In this document: positions 58,101-64,000 of the stretch, one piece after another | Layout: every line of letters begins with the position of its first letter | Numbering within the stretch: position 1 is the first letter of the stretch | Assembly: GCA_033675545.1 (NCBI GenBank) | Contig: JAWDGP010006922.1 | Coordinates: 622,501 to 686,500, forward strand | DNA length: 64,000 nt | Reading direction: 5' to 3' | Origin: Elysia crispata | Lineage: Eukaryota > Mollusca > Gastropoda > Plakobranchidae | The notes under the pieces: generated by a model | The model's database searches: none | Told to the model about the DNA's origin: nothing | The model's input: the letters and a program-made list of their open reading frames with translations, nothing else | Made by a program: the position numbers and the translations under genes

Positions 58101-61100
58101 AATATAAGTAAAACAACATAGAGAAATACTTTACTTATATTGTTCTTTCTTACTTAAAACAAGGCAAAAGTTCATGCACAAATAAATGACATATATGTCT
58201 GCACCATCTAGGGCTGAGGGCTGTATTTATGAGACATTCTTGGGCTCTTTTTTACTTGCTCAAACTTAATGGATATGAAAAATGTGAAAAATAATATTCT
58301 AAACATAAATCAAACATATGAATATATTTTTGCATTGATATCACAAAAAATATATTACAGCATGCTGTGATCGATTTTTAATTACCTTGCATCTGTTAAA
58401 GGCATACTTCAAGAAACAGAGCAAAAGAAAAAAAATTTCAATAAGTTGACTTTGAAAACCCATCAATGTTAACCTAAACACTTCATCAATGTAGATACAT
58501 AGAGGTTAAAAACAATTTTAAAATGTTCTGTATTGCCCTAAAACAGTTTAAAAAAAAAAAACTTTGTAGGGCTTTGGATTCTTCAGACATTTTTCTGTTC
58601 CATTTTGTAACTAATGAGTCACTATTTACCAAACAAGAAAACTTTACAGAAAAGATAAAGACCTTAATGATAGAAGAGGGCCAGGAAAAGGCAAGAACTC
58701 TATAAAGAAATGGTTGAAAAGGAAATGCTACATTTTATGTGATTTCCATTAATATAGTAGAGAAGGATGCTTGATTTTTTAGACAGAAATAAGATTGATT
58801 TACTAGATTTTGATGGCTTAGAGCAAATCTAGATTAAAGCTTGGACTCAACTGTCTTAAATCATGAAATTAAAAATCTCAAGGGTTTTTTGAGAGTTATT
58901 GATCACAATAGTGGGGAATTGGATTATGGAATAGGCAGGCCTCCCTAGAGTGGAATTTCCCCTCTGCCCTAAGCCAAATTTGGGTCATGTTTTTGGCTTG
59001 TAGATTACATTTTAAAAAAAAAGGGATATGAGTAAGAAGTTTGAGTCAAAGAAAGGCTTTTAATTATTGCCTATGAAGTAGGCATACAGAATGAAAAAGA
59101 AACAAATTTTGGGTTTCTTCCAACCCCCCCCCCCCCCCCACCCCTCCTTTTAGCGAAGAAAGAAACAAAAAAAAATTGTCCTCTGATAGAACAAACTTAC
59201 GTTGCTTTGTCTGCCATTTTTTGGTTAAGCTGAGATATGATTTCCTCATGCTGCTGTTTCAATAGTTCTCTCTCAGGGCTGAAGAAAACAAAAATGACTC
59301 CATATTTACTTTGACAGTTATCTGAGTTTATCCTTTACTGAATGGCACGAAGAAAAGGATAGAATAGATAATGTAAAATATTGTACAAGCCTTTAGGTCT
59401 TTCCCTTGAATTATTTTTTCTTTAAATATGCCTCTGATCTCTGCAATGGATAGATGCAATTAACATACTCAGAACAACATGAAGCTACATACTTTTTTTC
59501 CATTAACATTAATTTCACATCAAAGGATGAACAAAAATGTAAGTAAAAGTGTGTCATAGGTATTTGAAAAACATATTCTGTATTTTTTCATTTTGTCCAG
59601 GGAGAAAATTTTTAAAAATTAGGCATAAAAGAAAAGTTAAATAATTAAAATTAGTTGTTTTTTATGAGGTTTCTTTGTTTGTTTCAATCAGAATTGCAAG
59701 ATTATTTATGCCTCAAATATTTTGCGGCTCTCCAATTTTTCATGCTTAATCCAAGCTTTTCCTGTAGTCAAACTTATGTCTATTTTCATTACATCAATGC
59801 TTTTCATCTAAACTTCTTCAAATTTCTTACTTTAAACAGCTTGGCAGAAGTCTTTCTTTGACATTTAAGTTTAACTCATTGTGTGCCAGAGCGTTTTCCA
59901 CGGTTGTGCCAGACCATTTTCACTGTGCATATTGTCTTTAGAGGATGCATTGGAAATTGGGTTCCAGTTTGGTTTATTTTTGTGTAACTATGACTTATTA
60001 TATATTTAGAGTTATCTCTCATAGGAAACTAGGAAGTTTCATGACCGGGCTACCAATGGCGAAACAAACATTGGTTCTTATATCGACGATACATCGTCGC
60101 TTGGCACAGCTGCGGCTCACTATATCGACGATACATCGTCGATTGGCACACAATGAGTTAAAAAACGAATATATTTATAAAAAAAAATTACATGAGATGC
60201 GCTGCAAACAAACAGTGGTTTTCAGACAACTTATTAAGGGGTATGTGAATAGAGGATAAAATCATTAAAAGAGTTAATCCATCAAATCATCTGCAAAAAT
60301 ACTTAACTTCTTATGTATTTCATAAAGACTGTTTCACAGTAAGAGCAGCTTATAATGACTAGTTTTCTACATTGTCCTTTTGTTATCATGTGGCATTTTT
60401 CTGTTTCAAACTCAGAAAAATAAAAGAAGCTAAGAAAAGAATGAGAATATGGCAATGTTATCTGTAATTAAAAAAGAGGATTGGTGAAGACAACTAATTT
60501 CACACAACTTTCACCATTGGAAAACTAAACTTATACATCATGCAACATCTTCCAATGTAAAGTGTGCAATATTTCACTCATATTGATTGGGTTTGAGAAG
60601 CTTATATTAATTCCTTATGATGTGATAGACCTGATTCATTTAAAGATTAATCTAATGTTGCTTTCTTTTTATTCTGCAATTATTTTGATACACTCTCATT
60701 TCTTTACAAATGAATACTTATGATTTCAATTCCATGTTGTTTTCTCTCTCTTTTTTTTTTTAACTATTAAATTCTACCTTGTCTTTTCACTAAATTTTAA
60801 GATGTAAAACTGCTCAGATTGTCTCACTGTAGTATAGCATTTTCCCTTTCAAGCTCACGAGCCCGCACTTCTAACTCAGCCATATTGTTGTTCATTTTGT
60901 CAAGTTGTTCTTGCAGATCTTTCAAGGCATCAACATTAGACTGGCGTGCTGCATTCACTGCCACTATATTTAGAGAGCAGAAATTCAGAAAGCTTTTAGA
61001 TAATGGTCTCAGTGCAATTTCAAAATGAATGCTTCTATCAATAAAGCAGAGGCAAGCAGAGCTTGAAGCTGTCTTTTTCTCCTCTTTTCAAGGTTCAAAT

Positions 61101-62355
61101 AATGAAATGTCACATTTTAAGTTACTTTGAGACTACACAGTCGAATCTGTTTTACTTCCTGTTGCCAAAGCTAAAAGAATATTATGATTAACTCAAGATA
61201 TATTTAAAAGTTAATAAATAAAGTTTAAGTTCCAGTCTCTTTCTCAAAAGCCTGTAAGGATGCTAAATAGGTGCTGAGGGTCTATAGCCACAAGTAACAG
61301 TAGAACTTTTACCCATTATTTCATCACGGATTATTCCTGGTAATATCTTTAGATCATATCGAAGGATGCTTGCTTTGATTGTTTCTGTTTCCAGCTTTTG
61401 GTGCATTCCTTTTCTTTCTGCTTCCTGCAAATAATAAAGAAAATAGCTTGCCATTGTTTGCTTTTATACATTGAGCATATAGTTTAAACATTAAAGACTT
61501 GAATGTGAAATTTATTTCAAGCTTTATTTCAGTTTAATTTTCACTCATTATAGATATTTAAGTATTGACCAACTCCTTTTCCTGTAAACAATTGTTCTCA
61601 AGCATTAAGAATTACAGAAGAATAGTTGGCTACCGTGAAATACAAAGCAGAAAAATACAGAAAGGAGGATTATCATTATGGCTTTTGACTCTTTTGAGCG
61701 GTTACAGTTTAAGAATATTTGACAGAGAAACTATTTGCCACGTAAGAACCCTCTTGAAATCCATTACATTGACAAATATGTTTCCTCAGGCTTGGAAATA
61801 ATACAGAAACAAATATTTATTGTCTTAAAGAAATGTCTAATGAAATTGCACACAATACAATCAAATGAGATTTTAAAAAATAATAACTGCATCCAAACTA
61901 TGATTTGCCAATGAGAAAAGCATACCAGTTCTGTCATGGCATCGATTATTTTATCTAAACTGCCAATGTCATTGTTCCTGAAACCAAAATCATCAGATCT
62001 CATGCGGTCTCCTGAAAATAAAAAATCAAATAACAAGCTTTTTATCCACAAAAATTTTGTTTGATACTACTTTTAGAGATGCTGTAAAGTTTTGAAGAAG
62101 AATTGTCTATTCTTGAATATTTGTTGTATCTATGAATTAGGAGTGGGGGATATGTAAGCAAACACAGTTCAGCATTTTTACTTGTTTGATTGTAATAAAC
62201 TCATGTTGTAATTGCATTGATAAAGCAGTTTATTTACATACACTCAATCAATCCATTTGGAAAGTGGGCATGTGGCAATAAAAAGTGTATGAAATTCATC
62301 AGTCAACTTTCTTTTAGTTGCTCTAATGCAATGCCCTGATTAATGATATCAAATG

Positions 62356-62433
<78 letters not shown>

Positions 62434-63984
62434 TAATAATGACAATATAGTCAAATACAGATTCTTTGAAATTAAGGGGGAAATTTGCACATTTGGGAAA
62501 AAAAATGCTTTCAAGGCTATAAGCCATATTGCCTCGAAGGAGTATTTTACAATAATTGAAAGTTAATCTTTGACGCTATTCAGTGTCCAAAATTGTTTGT
62601 TGTGAGAAGTAAAAGAAAAGTGAGCTGGGCCCAAACAAATATAGCAGTGTACCTCAACAATATCTGTTGGTAAAAGATAAGCACCTTTATCATTGCAATA
62701 TGCTGCTTACAAATGGCAGAATTAATGTGCAGCCTAGTTGTGATCTATAGGACAAAGTGCTGGCTAAGTTATGTTGGAGAGAATAAAGAGGCAGTGGCAT
62801 CATCTAGCCTGGGGTTTGGGGCTTCAGCCCAACCTTGTTGTTTGGACTATTTTGAGCACAATCATTGTTCCGTTCCAATTTCATGCACTTAATTTTCAAA
62901 TAGCAGATATAAGAGGATCATAACCATCATCCCCCACTGAATATTGTGAGCTAAATGTATGCTTTCAATGTTCTCACTTTTGGTTATAGATATCCCCAAC
63001 AATCTTTCTATGTCAATATACACATCTCCATCTTGCAAAATAACTGGTTGAAGTATTTAGACTATGCTTACTGATAGTGATCAAGACATATTTTTACAAT
63101 TCACTTGATCCAACTAAGCTACATTTGAAATTTTGAAAATATTGTTCCATGTTTTTATATATGACGACACAATGAATAGTGTTGACTAAAATCGCTTCAG
63201 TTCTCTAGCTCATGATGATAAGCTTTTGGACAAATTGAAACATTTACAGATATATTACTAATATGCCTAACAAGTAAAATGGGTCAATAAAATTAGTGTT
63301 ATTAAGTAAAGATGACATACTTCACCCCACTGTAAAGGGGTATGGGGAGAGGGGTAAGGAGGTCATTCTGCTTGGTGCAGACTTGATGCCGAGGCATCAT
63401 TTCGGGTTTTCGTTAACTGAAGTCGAAGGCAAGGAAAGATGAACAAGATTGTTCAAATATTCAGGCTGTAGGTGTAATCTGGACAAAGAGGGCATTGGGC
63501 TTCTAGTCTATGGTGCTTTTTATTGCCATTTTGCACTTTATTATCGGACTGAAGAATTGTGAGAACAACAGAATAGGCAATACATTTTGATGTTACTGTT
63601 CTGCTTATTAATTATCAACATGTTATAGAATGAATGGATCTGGCAAATTAATGTGTTATTGGATTGTTCAAAAACAAAACAAAGGTTAAACAGAGAGGGT
63701 GAAACAGTTCCAACAAAAGCATATAGAATAACGCGGCAGCTTTAAATGTTTATAGAATGTACGCTATATCTGATTTTATTTTTGACAACGTTAATGTTCC
63801 TGTCGGTTTCCTGCAACGCTCAAGTTGAAGATAATTAGGACTATTTGAATTATGAATATAAGCGTCTTTTCGTGAGCGATTTTGAAAGAGTGCTCTACAA
63901 TTATCCTTATTTCTTTTATTTACCGAGCTCCTGAAGTCGCTCAACAGCAGTGTTCACGCCGGGAATCTCAGCTGGAAGAGCCAT
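37137..63984 (-). CDS. CCDC175: CCDC175-like coiled-coil protein, complete (25 coding exons, 850 aa)
   Basis: Exons: 63924-63984, 61926-62011, 61313-61424, 60828-60963, 59201-59278, 55040-55094, 53951-54049, 52526-52581, 51828-51891, 51153-51262, 50784-50865, 50286-50358, 49979-50042, 49524-49634, 49078-49149, 48492-48627, 47727-47858, 46951-47089, 46335-46414, 45350-45502, 44378-44480, 43506-43549, 43013-43175, 37562-37739, 37137-37302. All phases agree; they total 2,553 bp, i.e. 850 residues and TAA. From about residue 35 to 735 it is nearly continuous heptad-type coiled coil. The match to vertebrate CCDC175 (about 790 residues) is from memory: LKILPGIIRDEIMVAVNAAR against its [20 protein letters not shown], and the C-terminal DKTGKRENKIDEITEKLRDE against its NLTDKLRERDEKM region. 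CCDC175 is poorly characterised and testis/cilium-linked. The start is the first ATG (MALPAEIPGVNTAVERLQEL); promoter and 5' UTR lie mostly beyond the window. Alternatives such as IFT74 or IFT81 fit less well. Confidence 0.82.
37740..43012. other. 5.3-kb intron of the CCDC175-like gene
   Basis: AT-rich sequence without supportable exons. It holds a TA/GATA tract near 38970-39000, a TTA tract at 39491-39564, several T or A runs, and a T/G compound tract near 41632-41660. No transposon family was recognised. Confidence 0.6.
39491..39564. repeat. (TTA)n microsatellite
   Basis: About 24 perfect TTA units; intronic. Confidence 0.95.
43300..43360 (+). repeat. G-run / T-rich / G-run tract
   Basis: An 11-G run, a TTTTG-rich stretch and a second G run (43352-43360) lie in the intron between exons 22 and 23. 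Confidence 0.9.
48762..48797 (+). repeat. T-run/G-run tract
   Basis: A run of about 16 T is followed by G9, A, GG, T, G6. Intronic. Confidence 0.9.
50281..50286 (-). other. GC splice donor of exon 12 (CCDC175-like)
   Basis: Exon 12 ends AATCATG followed by GCAAGTATA; no GT donor gives the right phase. Using GC, the codon completes as G+AA (Glu) with exon 13 (ELKDKERIQ), and the frame stays open. GC-AG introns with an AG/GCAAGT-like donor are a known minor class. Confidence 0.8.
51545..51690. repeat. (CTT)n tract
   Basis: About 145 bp of TTC/CTT repeats with minor interruptions, in the intron between exons 9 and 10. The frame through it gives poly-Phe only. Confidence 0.95.
52003..52109. repeat. 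(TTA)n microsatellite
   Basis: ATT/TTA repeats with one TAAAA break near 52020; intron between exons 8 and 9. Confidence 0.95.
54340..54450 (+). repeat. Possible tRNA-derived SINE remnant
   Basis: GGTTCAAATCT (54390-54400) closely resembles the Pol III B box GGTTCRANTCC, with an A-box-like AATGGCATGG about 38 bp upstream. No cloverleaf can be drawn. Intronic. Confidence 0.35.
55095..59200. other. 4.1-kb intron of the CCDC175-like gene
   Basis: Lies between exons 5 and 6. Contains a 67-codon minus-strand frame at 55480-55683 (MKLVLGIPLLHNLQKASYML...) that has no splice context in phase with the gene. It may be a piece of an old transposon or chance; I cannot name it. A C-run lies at the 3' side of exon 5 (59124-59140). 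Confidence 0.5.
59871..60161. mobile_element. piggyBac-type MITE with TTAA target duplication
   Basis: TTAA (59871-59874) and TTAA (60158-60161) flank a 283-bp element whose ends are a perfect 14-bp inverted repeat: CTCATTGTGTGCCA at 59875-59888 and TGGCACACAATGAG at 60144-60157. Inside, the left end repeats TGTGCCAGA and the right end has two copies of ATATCGACGATACATCGTCG followed by (C/A)TTGGCACA; each copy is itself a near-perfect palindrome (ATCGACGAT-AC-ATCGTCGAT in the second). TTAA target sites are the hallmark of piggyBac elements. It has no transposase, so it is non-autonomous; intact ends suggest a fairly recent insertion. It sits in the intron between exons 4 and 5. Confidence 0.88.
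60828..63984 (-). CDS. CCDC175: CCDC175-like N-terminal section (exons 1-4)
   Basis: Residues 1-131. The head MALPAEIPGVNT is non-helical. Exon 2 has DKIIDAMTEL; exon 3 has the most family-diagnostic stretch, ETETIKASILRYDLKILPG; exon 4 opens VAVNAARQSNVDALKDLQEQ and starts the long coiled coil. Donors and acceptors are consensus (ELG/GTAAAT, TTTTCAG, TTTGCAG). Confidence 0.82.
62358..62431. repeat. (TAA)n microsatellite
   Basis: About 24 ATA/TAA units in the intron between exons 1 and 2; the open frames through it are artefacts. Confidence 0.95.
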
Positions 63985-64000
63985 GGTTGTATTTGTATTT

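Noticed and set aside
37137-63984. Assignment of the coiled-coil gene to IFT74 or IFT81
   Set aside because: Length and coil content fit loosely, but the recalled IFT74/IFT81 sequence landmarks are absent, while two CCDC175 landmarks match.

Overview
This window looks like animal nuclear DNA. Genes are split into many small exons with consensus GT-AG introns, the sequence is AT-rich, and it is loaded with microsatellites. The two multi-exon genes encode a motile-cilium-type coiled-coil protein and a large extracellular-matrix-type receptor. Domain content and repeat style suggest a lophotrochozoan, probably a mollusc, but I cannot fix the species from sequence alone.

Layout. Bases 1-3335 hold only simple repeats and unassigned sequence. 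From 3336 to about 32074 on the minus strand lies one large gene. I could chain 25 exons from 29989 down to a stop at 3336 with splice phases that close throughout (about 1,889 codons), plus two likely upstream exons near 31.5 and 32.0 kb. It encodes, in order: thrombospondin type-1 (TSP1) repeats; a 301-codon exon with an acidic half, a basic half and four furin-type sites; four more TSP1 repeats; two laminin-G-like domains; one Ig-like domain; a transmembrane helix; and a charged, repeat-containing cytoplasmic tail of about 520 residues. The first exon and signal peptide were not found. A read-through exon at 17.6-17.9 kb could give a short isoform with its own membrane anchor and poly(A) signal.

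Bases 32.1-37.1 kb are intergenic or hold unrecognised 5' exons; the main object is a roughly 500-bp compound CT tract. From 37137 to 63984 on the minus strand lies a second, apparently complete gene of 25 coding exons and 850 residues. It is an almost continuous coiled coil resembling CCDC175, and it includes one GC-AG intron. The genes run head to tail on the same strand; no functional link between them is evident.

Repeats. A 283-bp TTAA-flanked piggyBac-type MITE sits in an intron of the CCDC175-like gene. Other items are a 109-bp direct duplication flanking the first Ig exon, a possible LINE scrap, several degenerate tRNA-derived SINE-like segments, and a recurrent poly-T/poly-G motif in one dominant orientation. 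No rRNA, convincing tRNA, CRISPR or prokaryotic feature was seen.
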